Assembly: GCA_020465985.1 (NCBI GenBank) | Contig: JAANYP010000748.1 | Location: 904,211-968,210, forward strand | Origin: Centrapalus pauciflorus | Taxonomy: Eukaryota > Streptophyta > Magnoliopsida > Asterales > Asteraceae | Length of the DNA stretch: 64,000 nt | Reading direction: 5' to 3' | Shown here: positions 1 through 10,805 of the stretch, piece by piece | How positions within the stretch are numbered: position 1 is the stretch's first letter | Layout of the letters: every line of letters begins with the position of its first letter | Program-made: the position numbers and the translations under genes | The notes under the pieces: generated by a model | Seen by the model: the letters and a program-made list of their open reading frames with translations, nothing else | Told to the model about the DNA's origin: nothing | Database searches by the model: none

Positions 1-1023
1 AAGGTTAATTTTGATGAGCACCTAGGGTACATATTGGATTCCCAAGGCAAAGTTGTGTTGTGTCCACAAAGGAAGAAAGGTGTATATGTTGTGGACATGA
101 AATTTGCTGATCTCACAACTGAAACCTTCTTTATCTCAAGAATCAATGCAGATCTGAACTGGTTATATGTCACAAAATGCTATCACACCTAAACTTCAAG
201 AATATCAACAAACTCTGTAAGAAAGAGTTGGTAACAGGTTTGCCTTCTATAACCATTGTTAAGGATAAACTCTACACGGCTTTTGAGAAAGTCAAGGAGA
301 GAAAAACATCTTTTAAATCCAAGCATAAATTTTCTATTGATACTCCTCTCTTCTTAATCCACATGGACTTGTTTGGACATGTCAGTGTCCCAAGTCTAGG
401 AGGTAGAAGATATATTCTAGTAATGGTTGATGAGTTCTCCAGGTTTACATGGGTGATCTTTCTGAAGGCCAAAGGATAGGTTGATATAGAAATTATTTGA
501 TTTATCAAAAAGATGGAAATGCTGAACTCTGCCAAGTTAAGGAGCTTAGAAGTGATCATGGTAGTGAATTCAGATGCAATACTCTTGAGGACTTCTGTGA
601 ATAAAGAGGGATCTCACAAAACTTTTCAGCTGTAAGAACTCCACAACAAAATGGAGTTGCTGAAAGGAGAAACATAACTCTCATTGAAGCTGCCAGAACC
701 ATGCTGTGTGCATCAGGTTCGCCTTCATCATTTTGGGCTGAAGCTGTCAACACTACCTGCTTCACTCAAAACAGATCCTTAGTGGTTAAAAGGTTCAACA
801 AGACTCCCTCTGAGTTAATCAAAGGGAGAAGGCCAAATATTAGTTATTTCCATGTGTTTGGATGTCGCTGCTTCATTCTGAATCAGAGGGACCAGCTGGC
901 AAAATTTGAACCCAAAGCTGATGAAGGTGTATTTGTTGGATATTCTGCTATCTCAAAAGCCTACAGAGTATACAACTACAAAAGAAAGGTGATAGATGAA
1001 TCTATCAATGTCACCTTTGAGTA
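1..1023 (+). pseudogene. A integrase (GAG-pre-integrase plus catalytic core), broken
   Basis: Inserts the cDNA into the host chromosome. The GAG-pre-integrase segment (LSHLNFKNINKLCKK) follows a frame change near 176. The core keeps all three catalytic acidic residues: Asp in HMDLFGH (about 361), Asp in RSDHGSEF (about 550) and Glu in NGVAERRN (about 660). In-frame stops occur near 478 and 602, and a TAG closes the frame at 1,022. The C-terminal part (VFGCRCFILN, then a FVGYS motif) is well preserved. Copy clearly inactive. Confidence 0.85.
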
Positions 1024-1024
1024 G

Positions 1025-1441
1025 TTGAGGAGTGCTTCCACCAAACCTGTTCTTGAATCAGTTTCAGGAGAGTTTCGCTTTGATGATCTCATGCATTCTA
1101 TCAGTGAAGAAAAGGACACAAAAGCTTTCACTGCATCCAGAGTGGAACCTGTTAATCACTATGGACATGATGATGACTATGTTGATACACCCTATGTGAA
1201 TAAGTGTACTGACATAATTAATACACCATGTCCTAAACCAATCAAAGCTGATTTCCCTAGATCTTCTTATGATGTGTTCAACAATGGAAATTCATGTTCA
1301 ATAGGTGAACAGGCTCAAGATAACAGTGTGTATGAAAATCTTGAAAGCTGTTCTACAGGTTCTGTTGGAGATGAAAATGATACAGAAGAATCTTCATTGA
1401 AACATGATCTTATGTGGATCAGGTGTCATCCAAATGATTAA
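1025..1441 (+). pseudogene. A INT-RT linker region
   Basis: An open stretch in the same frame as the integrase C-terminus, after one TAG. It is low-complexity, rich in Ser, Asp and Glu, and occupies the variable linker between integrase and reverse transcriptase in copia polyproteins. No catalytic motif is expected. About 60 bp of unassigned sequence separate it from the RT start at 1,502. Confidence 0.6.
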
Positions 1442-1501
1442 ATAATTGGTGACATCAACAAAGGGGTACAAATAAGATGGGACAGCTTAGGAAACTTTTG
1501 T

Positions 1502-2290
1502 ATGTTTTCTAGCGTTGTGTCCCTAATGGAACCTAAGAAAGTGGATGAAGCACTAAAAGATGCCAATTGGATCACTGTCATACAAGAAGAGCTCAATCAG
1601 TTTAAGAGAAATAAAGTATGGAAGCTGGTCCCTACTCCCAAAGGTAAAACAATAATTGGCACAAATGGGTTTTCAGAAACAAAATGGATGAGCAAGGTGA
1701 TGTTATTAGAAATAAGGCAAGACTAGTTGCTCAAGGCTACAGACAAGAAGAAGGTATTGATTATGATGAAACATTTGCTCCAGTGGCCAGGTTATAAGCA
1801 ATTCGTTTGTTTCTAGCCTATGTTGCCCACAAGAGCATGCAGGTATTTCAAATGGATGTCAAGAGTGCATTTTTAAATGGTAAGCTGCACGAAGAAGTAT
1901 ATGTCAAGCAGCCCCCAGGTTTTGAAAATGAACATTATCCAGGTTTTGTCTATTAGTTGGACAATGCTCTGTATGGTCTAAAACAAGCCCCTAGAGCCTG
2001 GTATGACACTCTTACCGATTTTCTTATGAGCAATGGTTACTGCAAAGGTAAAGTGGATACCACATTGTTCATAAAGAAGGTGAAGTCTGATATTATGCTT
2101 GTTCAAATCTATATGGATGACATAATATTTGGTTCTACTAATGAGAAGTTATGCAAGAATTTTTCACTACTCATGAAATAAAAATATGAAATGAGTATGA
2201 TGGGTGAACTTACTTTCTTTCTCGGATTACATGTTAAATAAACCTTAAATGGAATTTTCATCAATCAAAGATAGTATACTTTGGGTCTTT
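1502..2290 (+). pseudogene. A reverse transcriptase, broken
   Basis: RNA-directed DNA polymerase of the element. It starts with the WITVIQEELNQFKRNKVW block, continues through the NKARLVAQGY and DYDETFAPVARL blocks, and keeps the catalytic YMDD box at 2,111-2,122 followed by IIFGSTNEKLC. Stops or frame changes are visible near 1,722, 1,795, 1,955 and 2,180. After 2,270 the reading decays; 2,290-2,460 has no recognisable reading frame. Confidence 0.85.
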
Positions 2291-2460
2291 TTAAAAAGTT
2301 TAAATTTGATCAAAATTCTCCCATCAAAACCCGGGGGGCTCTACCTCCATCCATCGAGTCAAGTAACTCGCTATCGGAAATTCTGCCATTGCCTAAATGG
2401 CAACCAATGTAAATTTGGATGTTGATGCCAGTGGCAAAGCTGTTTTAGTAACAGCTTACA

Positions 2461-3120
2461 GAGGCATGATTGGGAGCTAGCCATATTTAACTCCTAGTAG
2501 ACCGGATATTATGTTTGCTGCCTGTTTATGTGCTAGGTTTCTAGTTGATTCTAAGGAATCACATCTAGCTTCTTTAAAAAGAATATTTAGATACCTTAAG
2601 GGTACACCAGGTTTGGGTCTTTGGTATCCCAAAGACTCAAGTCTTGAACTAACAGGTTATTCAGATTCTGATTTTGCAGGCTGCAGGTTAGACAGGAAAA
2701 GCACAACAGGTGGATGTCATCTCCTTGGTGGTATGTTCATCAGTTGGTGTAACAAGAAGCGGAACTCAATTTCTACTTCTACTGCTGAAGCTGAGTATAT
2801 TGCTGCTGGAAGCTGCAATGGGCAGATTCTATGGATGCAGCATCAGCTTGAAGACTATGGGGTTGTATATAGGAGGACTCCTATTCTGTGTGATAACACA
2901 AGTGCTATAGCTATCTCCAACAACACAGTGTTTCATTCCAGAACAAAGCATATAGAAGTCAGACACCACTTTATCAGAGATCACATCCAGAAAGGTAATG
3001 TGGAGGTAAGTTTTATTTCCACAGATGAAACAACTTGCAGACATTTTCACAAAGCGTCTTGATGAAAACATGTTTAATTACCTTCTAAGCAAGCTGGGCA
3101 TGTTAAATAAAAGTGACTAA
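2461..3120 (+). pseudogene. A RNase H domain, nearly open
   Basis: Degrades the RNA of the RNA:DNA hybrid. Recognisable blocks are SRPDIMFAACLCARF, RYLKGTPGLGLWYP, SDSDFAGCRLDRKSTTGGC, STAEAEYIAAGSC and SRTKHIEVRHHFIRDH. The frame is open to about 3,050 and then shifts by one base within the ADIFTK block; the shifted frame reads to the usual KLGMLN ending and a stop at 3,118. Family: copia RNase H, SIRE-like. Confidence 0.88.
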
Positions 3121-3796
3121 GTGTTATTGATGCTCTAAGAGATCACATGTTTCAAACTGTTCAAATTTCTCAGAACACGCTCTGCATGTTATATACTTAG
3201 ACAATTTCTGAAAACTTGGATAGCTTGGACGTATACCAGGCTTGACAAAATAAGTTTTAACTTCAAACCTGTTCTGTTGATCAAACCTCCAACCTGCTCA
3301 CTCTCTTAATCTGTCATACAAGACATTGTCTTGTAACCTGATCAGCAACTGACAGAAATCTTTACTCATCTAGCTGCACAGGTTGAATGAACAACTTGAG
3401 GGATGAACAACTTGTGATGAAACCTGCTCATCACACGTTTGAACAACAGCTTAGTACTTCAGTTTTAATTACCTTTCTTCATAATTAAGTTACTTCATTT
3501 TGGTATTTATTTAACTTAATTACCTGCTGATAATGTTTGTTAACGTGTGTTAGTAGTTAAAAAGGTTCAAGTGGTCTGACAACCGTTCTGACATGGCAAA
3601 CCGTTCTGTTTTCCATTACAGAACAATTCAAATCAACCGCCCAAACCATTCTCTCTCTCCTACTCACTCTCATTCAAATTCTATAAATACCTCCTTTCAC
3701 TGTTTCATCATCTTCTTCTTCTCTACTGCTTCCATAACTATCTGAAAAACCCTAAATCGACTAAGTGTCAAACATCTTTCATTCCACTACTCTCAA
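3121..3796 (+). promoter_or_regulatory. A spacer between pol and accessory ORF, with TATA box and telo-box-like motif
   Basis: Non-coding. TATAAATA stands at 3,682-3,689 in a pyrimidine-rich context, followed by a CT-rich leader and AAACCCTAAA at 3,747-3,756, then ATG at 3,797. The layout is that of a plant polymerase II core promoter with 5' leader: TATA about 110 bp before the start codon. Element B has AAACCCTAAA in the same place. Promoter activity is inferred. I see nothing else clear in 3,121-3,660. Confidence 0.5.
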
Positions 3797-6700
3797 ATGG
3801 CATCACAAAAACAACCCCCTGCTTCAAGTTTTTGTTGGTGATGACATTGAAAAACATCCCTCAGTTACCACGATGCTTACTCTGAAACCCACTAACTATA
3901 TAGCCAACCTAACCATTCCCAAAAACTACTGGGGAAGGGTTATGAAAGCATGGTGGAGTTTCTGCAAGTTCACCACCTGCATTATGCTATGACTGCCTCT
4001 CCTGGTACCCTGTACCAGGAGATGGTGTATGCGTTTTGGTACACCTGTGCTTATGATCCATCAACCAAAACCATCAGAGGAACCATACTCAATAGGACTC
4101 AGACCATTGAGATAACCACTGCTCTTCTCAGGGAAGTCCTTCATCTTCCTGTTGCTGAAACATATGACAAACCACAGCCTGAGAATGATCACAAGGGCAA
4201 TCTGCTACGTTTTTGTGGTGTAGCAGAACCCAGAGTTTGAGCAACACTGTTCAGAAGGGATTTATCACCTACCTACAGTTTCCTAGTTGCCTCGGTGGTG
4301 ATGTGCTTTAGCAGCAAAGATGGTTCATTTGACCAGCTTAGCAGAGATGAAATCCCCATAATCCTACAGTTTGTGGATGGGACTACACTGAACATGTCTC
4401 GTAGGATTTTCGTGAATTTGAGGAACTTAGTACAGCAAGAAACTCGCCCTGCTGCTGTCAGATACCAAAGATTTTTGTGCCTCATCTTCAAACATGTCTG
4501 TGGTGAGCATCTCTACAACTCTCAGCCCCTGTTAACTACTGTTGCATTCACTATCATTGGGAATAGAGTCTTTTATACTCCAGTTCGTCCCAATGAACCT
4601 CCTCTCTATACACCAATGAGGAAATTACTTGGTTTGGTGGAAGGACCCTCTGCTGTGAGGGTGGATCCAGTGGCTGTTCCAAAGAGAAAATCCAAATCCA
4701 GACCCAAGGTGATCAAAAAGCGCCTGGAATCGACTGATGCTGAGCCTGTCCTCAAGAATGCTAAAACAGTTAAGTCAAAGTCTACCTCATCAGCCTCAAT
4801 GGCTGAAGGGGAGCAGACTTCTCACCCTGGTTCATTTGTTGAACCTGAAGGCTCTGTGGCTGGTGCCTCTGTGGCACCTGAGACCATGGAACAGGTTAAC
4901 CCCCTGTTTCTGACACAGTCTCACCACCAGTCCAAACACAAATTCCTGCTTCTTCTCGTCAATCCCCCACAATTTCTCAATATTCTATGAGACAATATCT
5001 AGCTAGGAAGAAACCATCATCCCAAACCAGCCCCTCTGAGCCCTCCCAACAGGAGTCAGTTGAAAAAGAAGCAACCCCTACTGCTTCTCCTATTTTGGGA
5101 GAAGGTTCAGCACATTTGGAGCAGGCTTCACTCAAACATGAGTCAACCCAGAGTCAGCCTAGACCCTCAGGTTCCTCCCAACAGGAACCAGTTGTACAAA
5201 AGGAGACTACAACAACCACTATCCTAGCCTCCCAACAGGCTGAGGATATTGAAAGACAGGGGTTCACTCCACTCCATACTGAGTCCACACAGTCTCCACC
5301 TCATACTTCTCTTACACCAACTGAGTCTGCACGAGGTGCCAAAACTGCTGGAACCGACCATCCAGTAGATCTGCCTCAATCTTCTGCTTCTGGTGATGCA
5401 ACTATTATACACCCAACAGCTGTTGAAGCACCATCATCCCAAGCTGATGAACCTGAGGGAATGGATCATCCCTCTGGTGAGGCTGCTCCCCAAATGCAAA
5501 TTCCATCATCAGGTTTTAATACCGATGATGTTGAAATGGACATCCCCTCTCCACATGAAGAGGTACCTACACACCAAGGTACTATTGAGGGAACAACCCC
5601 AGGTCTTAATGAAGGTGCTTCAACACAAGAAGCATTAGAAAGGCCACCATCTCCTATCTCCTCACCTCATGATGCAGATATAGCCACTGCTGAAGGTTTC
5701 TTTGACCCTTCCAAGCTGGGCCACCTCACTTATGCCTTGGCTATGGAATTACTTTCTAAAGTCTCTCTGCCTTCCCCCACAAATCCACAAACACCTACCT
5801 CATCTCCATCACATTCACATTCTTCACCCTCTACCCAATCCAAACAATCCACACATACTCCTCCATCTCCCAAAGATCTTCCTTTGAAGGATCAGCTTTC
5901 TTTGCTGACCAACAAAGTTGGTTCTTTAGAAACCTCAACGACCTCCGTCCCTTCTATCATATCAGACATTGTGTCTGCTTAGCTTAAGGGGTTCTTTGAT
6001 TCGTTCAAGAGTACCTTTCCAACCTTTGCTCCGAGGCTGATCAATCCTCTCAGCTGCTTGCAGTCACTGCACAGCTGCAAACACTCTCCCTTACGATCTC
6101 AACAATTCTTTCTGCCCAACAGGACTCTGTGTCCTCCCTGGCAGCTGTTTCCCAACAGCTGTCAGCTCTCCTTGACACTTGTACAAATACTCTCCCCTCC
6201 ACTTTGGCCAGCTTGAACACCTTAGTGGTCTCTCTGTCAAAATCTGTGTTATCAAACCTTGATGATATGCAAGATTCTCTTGAATTAAATCTTGCACAGC
6301 TTCAAAGTTTGCTGTTCACAGAACTGACAGGGAAGCCATTTCTCAGCTGTCATCTCTTGCTACTGTCCATTCTGCCTCTCTTCAAACCTATGTCACCAAA
6401 CTTGCAGAGGTAAAGGATAACTTGGCTTTCTTAGTGCATAGTCTTGTTGGTTTCAAACCAGCCTCCAAAACTGCTGCCCAGCCTGCTGAATTCGTTTCTT
6501 TAGGAAGACCCATTGTTGAAGGCTCTGTGCCATCTCCTTCAAAGAGGGAGAAGATATCTGCCTCAAAGACCAAGTCTAAGAGGGAGAAATCTTCATCTCC
6601 CTCTAAGGAGAAATCAGCATCAGCGGGACAAGCAGTAGGTGTGTCCCAAACAGGTCCTACTGTGGATGTCTAAAAATCAATTATAGCTGCTAAGCCTACT

Positions 6701-7005
6701 CAGGCTGGATCTCTAAACCCTGCACCATCAAAGGGGGAGGAATCCATTCCTGGGGACAGGCCAAGCAGAAGGAGACATCTAATACTGGAGTAAACAGAAG
6801 AAGAATAAGAGGAAGAGGAACCTGAAGCTGTCCTAACCACAACAGCTAAAGAAAAAAGAAAACCCTTAGTGGACCCTGATTACTTCAAAGCTGCTCAACT
6901 GAAATTTGATAAGGCTCGGGCCCTAGAAATGGGTTTTCCTATGGAGACTTATTATAAATTGAAGGAAGAGCAGCTTCAGGTTCATGGAAAGGTTAAAGAG
7001 AGAAT
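3797..7005 (+). pseudogene. A accessory ORF downstream of pol (function unknown), broken and truncated
   Basis: Decayed ORF starting at ATG 3,797, spread over frames at 3,765-3,992, 3,950-4,240, 4,295-4,981, 4,987-5,982, 6,129-6,673 and 6,869-7,000. The N-terminal core has the pattern YAMTASP ... YAFW ... LLREVLHLP also seen in the other accessory ORFs. The middle (about 4,990-5,980) is Ser/Thr/Pro/Gln-rich and probably disordered; 6,540-6,640 is Lys/Ser-rich. The last part (DPDYFKAAQLKFDKARALEM) corresponds to a segment near the end of the B accessory ORF. No signal peptide or membrane segment seen. Function not recognised. Confidence 0.7.
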
Positions 7006-7458
7006 AAGCCTCCACCTATGGCTTTTCAGATCACAGCCGAAGAAGCAAAAGATGACCCTAAGGTCGTCACTGGTACATTCCTCATAAATTCAATCCCTGC
7101 TCGTATTCTCTTAGTTTCTGGAGCAAATCGTTCGTTTATCTCCACTTCATTTGCATTTCACCTTAACATGCCTACATCAAATTTACAATTTGTACTTGAC
7201 ATTGAAACTTCTACCAACATGTTAGTCAAGGCTGATAAAGTATATAGGAATTATACCTTACTTAGAGAGGATGTAGTGTTCAACCTAGATTTAATTCCCA
7301 TGGAGTTTGGGGAGTTTGATGTTATCATGGGTATGGACTGGCTTGTCCATAATGAGGCTCAAATTGTTTGCAAAAAGAGAATGATCAATATTACTACTCC
7401 TGAAGGTCGCTACATATGTATAAACGGTGACAAACAAAAAAGGCGACTTATGCCATAA
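7006..7458 (+). pseudogene. G aspartic protease with lost catalytic Asp
   Basis: Retropepsin domain that would cleave the polyprotein. The block VVTGTFLINSIPARILLVSGANRSFIS is the active-site region; the usual Asp-Ser/Thr-Gly-Ala is here Val-Ser-Gly-Ala, with Val at 7,114-7,116. The flap and C-terminal blocks (LIPMEFGEFDVIMGMDWL) are intact. The frame is open to 7,458. The domain is a single copy that must dimerise, so loss of the Asp should abolish activity. Confidence 0.85.
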
Positions 7459-8245
7459 TTCTATCGCAAAGCCCGAAAGCACGTCGCTAAGGGTTGTTCT
7501 GCTTATCTAGCCTATGTTGTTGATGCAAAGGCTGATGTTCAATCTCTTTCTACCTATCCAGTCGTCTCTGAATTTCCAGATGTATTTCCAGAAGATATCT
7601 CGCGGTTGCCACCTGACCGTCAAGTGGAATTCCGCATCGATCTTATTCCTGGAGCTACTCCCATAGCAAAAGCTCCTTATCACTTAGCTCCTGCCGAAAT
7701 GCAGGAAATGATGAAACAATTACAGGAGCTACTTGATACAGGCTTTATTCACCAAAGTTCTTTTCCTTGGGGCGCTCCTTTATTGTTTGTCAAAAACAAG
7801 GATGGCACACTGCGTATGTGCATCGACTACCGCGAGCTCAACAAAGTAACTATCAAAAACAAATACCCTTTGCCCCGAATTGATGATCTCTTCGACCAAT
7901 TGCAAGGAACTAGTTACTTCTTGAAGTTCGATCTTCGATCAGAGTATCATCAGCTGAAACTTCATAATGACGACATTCCAAAAACGTCTTTCCGAACTCG
8001 TTTCGGACACTACGAGTTTCTGGTAATGTCGTTCGGTCTTAAAAAATGCGCCGGATACTTTCATGGATCTCATGAATAGGGTTTGCCAGCAAATGGTTGA
8101 CATATATGTCATTGTCTTTATCGAAGACATTCTTATAAATTCGAAGACCAAGGAAGACCATGGAACGCATTTAAGAGATTTGCTAGAGTTGCTGCGAAAA
8201 GAGCGACTTTATGCCAAACTCTGAAAATGTGAATTCTGGTTGAGG
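7459..8245 (+). pseudogene. G reverse transcriptase with catalytic-box change
   Basis: Starts with the FPDVFPEDISRLPPDR block and reads through FRIDLIPGATPIAKAPY, MCIDYRELN and FDLRSEYHQ in an open frame (7,606-8,079). A frameshift near 8,050 moves the reading to the +1 frame, where it reads through LMNRVCQQMV and VFIEDILINS. The first Asp of the F-x-Asp-Asp box is Glu at 8,123-8,125. It ends in CEFWLR at 8,245, followed by a 90-bp insertion. Confidence 0.85.
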
Positions 8246-8338
8246 TAGGTACGTCTCAACATTGGAAACAATTTCTTGATTCCTTTAATCAATTGTAAAC
8301 TCTTGTTAACTTTGTTCCTCCTCAAACATTTAAATCAG
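8246..8338 (+). other. 90-bp intron-like insertion inside G RT
   Basis: Between CEFWLR and the IQFLGHMIS block of RT there are about 90 extra bases. An interval with canonical ends runs from GTACGT (8,249) to AAATCAG (8,338), with a pyrimidine-rich stretch before the AG. It is exactly 90 nt, so its removal keeps frame and restores the usual spacing, leaving one TAG codon where the family has Glu or Gln. An ordinary insertion is the alternative. Confidence 0.45.
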
Positions 8339-8995
8339 ATCCAATTCTTGGGGCACATGATATCTAGTGCTGGTATTGCTGTTGATCCGGTAAAGATCGA
8401 GGCTATCCAGAACTGGGAATCGCCGCGAAATGCCTTAATAATCCGCAGTTTCATGGGATTGGCAGGTAACTACCGCCAATTCATCAAAGACTTCTCTAAA
8501 ATCGTCATTCCGCTTACCAAGCTTACTCGCAAAAATGCAACTTTCATTTACGAATTGGAACAACAAATGGCCTTTAAAAGGTTTAAGAAGTTACTAAACG
8601 AAGCACCAGTTTTGGAACTGTCTGAGGGAAACGAGAACTTTATAGTCTACACAGATGCATCAGGCATGGGATTAGGATCAGTCTTAATGCAGCTGGGAAA
8701 TGTCATAGCCTACGCCTCGAGACAACTTAAACCACATGAGAAAGATTACTCTACTCATTACTTAGAGTTTACAACTGTGACATTTGCCTTGAAGCATTGG
8801 AGACATTACTTATATGCGAACAAATGTCTGCTCTATACAGACCACAAGAGTCTGAAGTATATATTCAGTCAGAAGGACTTGCATATGAGGCAAAGAAGGT
8901 CCGTAGAGCTGATTAAGGACTATGATTGTGAAATTTTATACCACCCGGGAAAGGCTAACGTGGTAGCAGATGCGTTGAGTAGGAAAGCTTACTGC
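8339..8995 (+). pseudogene. G RT thumb and RNase H
   Basis: Open reading frame continuing the polyprotein. It contains FLGHMISSAGIAVDP and SFMGLAGNYRQFIKDFSK (RT connection), then RNase H blocks FIVYTDASGMGLGSVLMQ, VIAYASRQLKPHEKDYSTH, WRHYLYANKCLLYTDHKSL and YHPGKANVVADALSRK. The acidic residues of the first and third blocks (YTDAS, YTDHKS) and the Glu in THYLEF are present, so the RNase H itself looks intact. Confidence 0.85.
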
Positions 8996-10268
8996 AACTA
9001 CTACACCTTAACTTCTACCATGCTGACGTCAACTATCATTGATGATGTAAGGGTTGCTCAATTACAGGCCTTAAAGGAGGAAAATGTTAAAGATGAGAAC
9101 GTCAGAATTCAACTACCATTAATGCAAGATGATGGAACTGGGCTAAAGGGTGTTTACGGAAGAATATGGGTTCCTAAGTCCGGAGGTATGCACGAATATT
9201 TTTTAAAGGAACCTTATCAATCAAAGTTTTCAATTCAACCTGGAAACACAAATATGTACAACGACTTGAAGGCCGACTTCTGGTGGCCAGGGTTAAAAAG
9301 GGACGTCATTCAATATGTCGAAAATTGCAGAACTTGTCGATTGGTCAAAGCCGAACACCAACAACCCTATGGTAGTATGCAACCTCTTCCTATCCCAGAA
9401 TGGAAGTGGGACCATATTACTATGGACTTCATAACCAAGCTACCCAAAACTCGTCGTCAACATGATTCCATTTGGGTCATTGTTGACCGATTAACCAAAT
9501 CTGCGCACTTCAAACCCATCAAGGAAACCTACACTCTGGATCGTTTGGCTCAGATCTACTTAAACGAAATTGTCATAAGACATGGTGTGCCTAAGTTTAT
9601 TGTTTCTGACCGAGACAGTAGATTCACTTCAAATTTCTAGGCTATCCTGCAAAACGGTCTTGGTACTCGTATCGCCATGAGTACTGCATATAGACCTCAA
9701 TCTGTCGGACAAAGTGAAAGAACTATTTTGAAACTAGAAGACATGTTAAGAGCTTGTGTTACGGATTTGGGAGGTAACTAGGATGATCACCTTCCCTTAG
9801 CAGAATTCTCATACAACAACAGTTACCATTAAACAATCAAAATGGCATCATTCGAGTGTCTGTATGGAAGGAAATGTAAGACTCCAACCTATTGGAGGGA
9901 AACATGAGAAACTCCTAATGCCGGGCGTGCTTTGCTGCAAGAAACTAACAAAAAGATTCAACTGATTTAGCAATACATGAAAACGGTGCATGATCGACAA
10001 AAGAACTATCATGATCGCCGTCGAAAGGCCATTGAGTTCCAAAAGGACGACTGAGAATATTTGAAAGTGTCTCCGATGAAAGGAATCACAAGATTCGTGA
10101 AGCAAGGAAACTATCTCGTCGATTTGTAGGACGCTTTCACAAAATTGAAAAAGTTGGGAATCAGTCCTATCATTTGGATTTACCGGAGGAATTATCAGGA
10201 GTTCATCCAGTCTTTCACGTGGGTTATTTAAGAAAGAGTCTGGTGCCCGAGAGGGAACCATGGACCGC
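8996..10268 (+). pseudogene. G integrase, broken
   Basis: The zinc region reads IQPGNTNMY ... ENCRTCRLVKAEH; the first His of the HHCC finger is Gln. The core shows all three acidic residues: MDFITKLP, VSDRDSRFTS and GQSERTI. A stop at 9,638 follows SNF; further stops occur near 9,780, 9,830, 9,905 and 10,050, and the end (HPVFHVGYLRKSLVPEREPW) runs straight into the LTR of C at 10,269. Confidence 0.85.
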
Positions 10269-10771
10269 TGTAAGGTCACCACATCTACGGATCGGATAAA
10301 GGTGCAACGTCGTCCAACGAGTGCCGAATCCTTGTTAGACGCTTAACGGACCCCACACGATGTATTACTCCAAGAAACTCTCTGAAACTCTTTTTAGCTC
10401 GTACTTGCACGGATACTAGCTCTGTAATTCGTATGTCACCAAAGTTGTAAAAACAAACTGATTAAGTTCTAATTATATCATCTAAGTTTGTTTAGGCCGA
10501 AGCGCACGAACTTATAAGTTTAAGCCCAAGAACCTAGGAACTTAGGCTAGTTAAGTTCGTATGGTGTGACTTAAGTTCGTGGCTTTAGCCTTAAGAACTT
10601 ATCTTCACATTCAATAACTTATCTTCACAATCAATAACTTAGTATGCAAATGTAGACATCATACACAATCATGAACAAATACACATGACTTGTATTAATA
10701 AAGCCTTATATGTTATATATGACTATCTAATACATATCTACACTGCTATCGTCACACAGGGTGTACCAACA
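10269..10771 (-). repeat. C 3' LTR (503 bp)
   Basis: Read on the minus strand it begins TGTTGGTACACCC and ends CTTACA, i.e. TG...CA termini. The first about 30 bases match the LTR starts of E and F closely, showing one LTR family, while the interior is diverged. It contains repeated AAGTT and GAACTT words, like F. Confidence 0.85.
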
Positions 10772-10791
10772 GACTCCACTTTGACGATAGC
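10745..10791 (-). other. C polypurine tract and LTR start inside a 10-bp inverted repeat
   Basis: GCTATCGTCA at 10,745-10,754 and TGACGATAGC at 10,782-10,791 are perfect reverse complements. The loop holds the first 17 LTR bases (10,755-10,771) and the polypurine tract (minus strand AAGTGGAGTC, 10,772-10,781), where plus-strand DNA synthesis would start. The same arrangement occurs in E and F. Confidence 0.75.
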
Positions 10792-10805
10792 TTCTTGTTT
10801 GATAT

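Larger units (their letters stand above)
1..7005 (+). mobile_element. Element A: decayed Sirevirus-like Ty1/copia retrotransposon, left end outside window
   Basis: Domain order INT, RT, RH is that of Ty1/copia, followed by a long accessory region, as in Sireviruses. The window opens just before the INT zinc region, so the 5' LTR, gag and protease lie outside. The right end stops abruptly at about 7,005, where gypsy sequence begins, so no 3' LTR is seen. Many frameshifts and stops make it an old copy. Its accessory ORF is closer in style to that of element B than to E/F. Lineage is inferred from RT/RH motifs. Confidence 0.85.
7006..10268 (+). mobile_element. Element G: Ty3/gypsy (chromovirus, Tekay-like) fragment without LTRs or gag
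   Basis: The order PR-RT-RH-INT defines Ty3/gypsy. The HPGKANVVADALSRK block after RNase H and the integrase end (HPVFHVGYLRKSLVP) are typical of Tekay/Del-type chromoviruses. The fragment begins in the gag-PR linker directly after element A and ends at 10,268, where the LTR of element C begins, so a chromodomain, if ever present, has been cut off. LTRs are not in the window. Confidence 0.85.

Noticed and set aside
8245..8338. Intron using the GT at 8,245
   Set aside because: Gives 94 nt and breaks the frame; the GT at 8,249 (90 nt) is the only frame-keeping choice.
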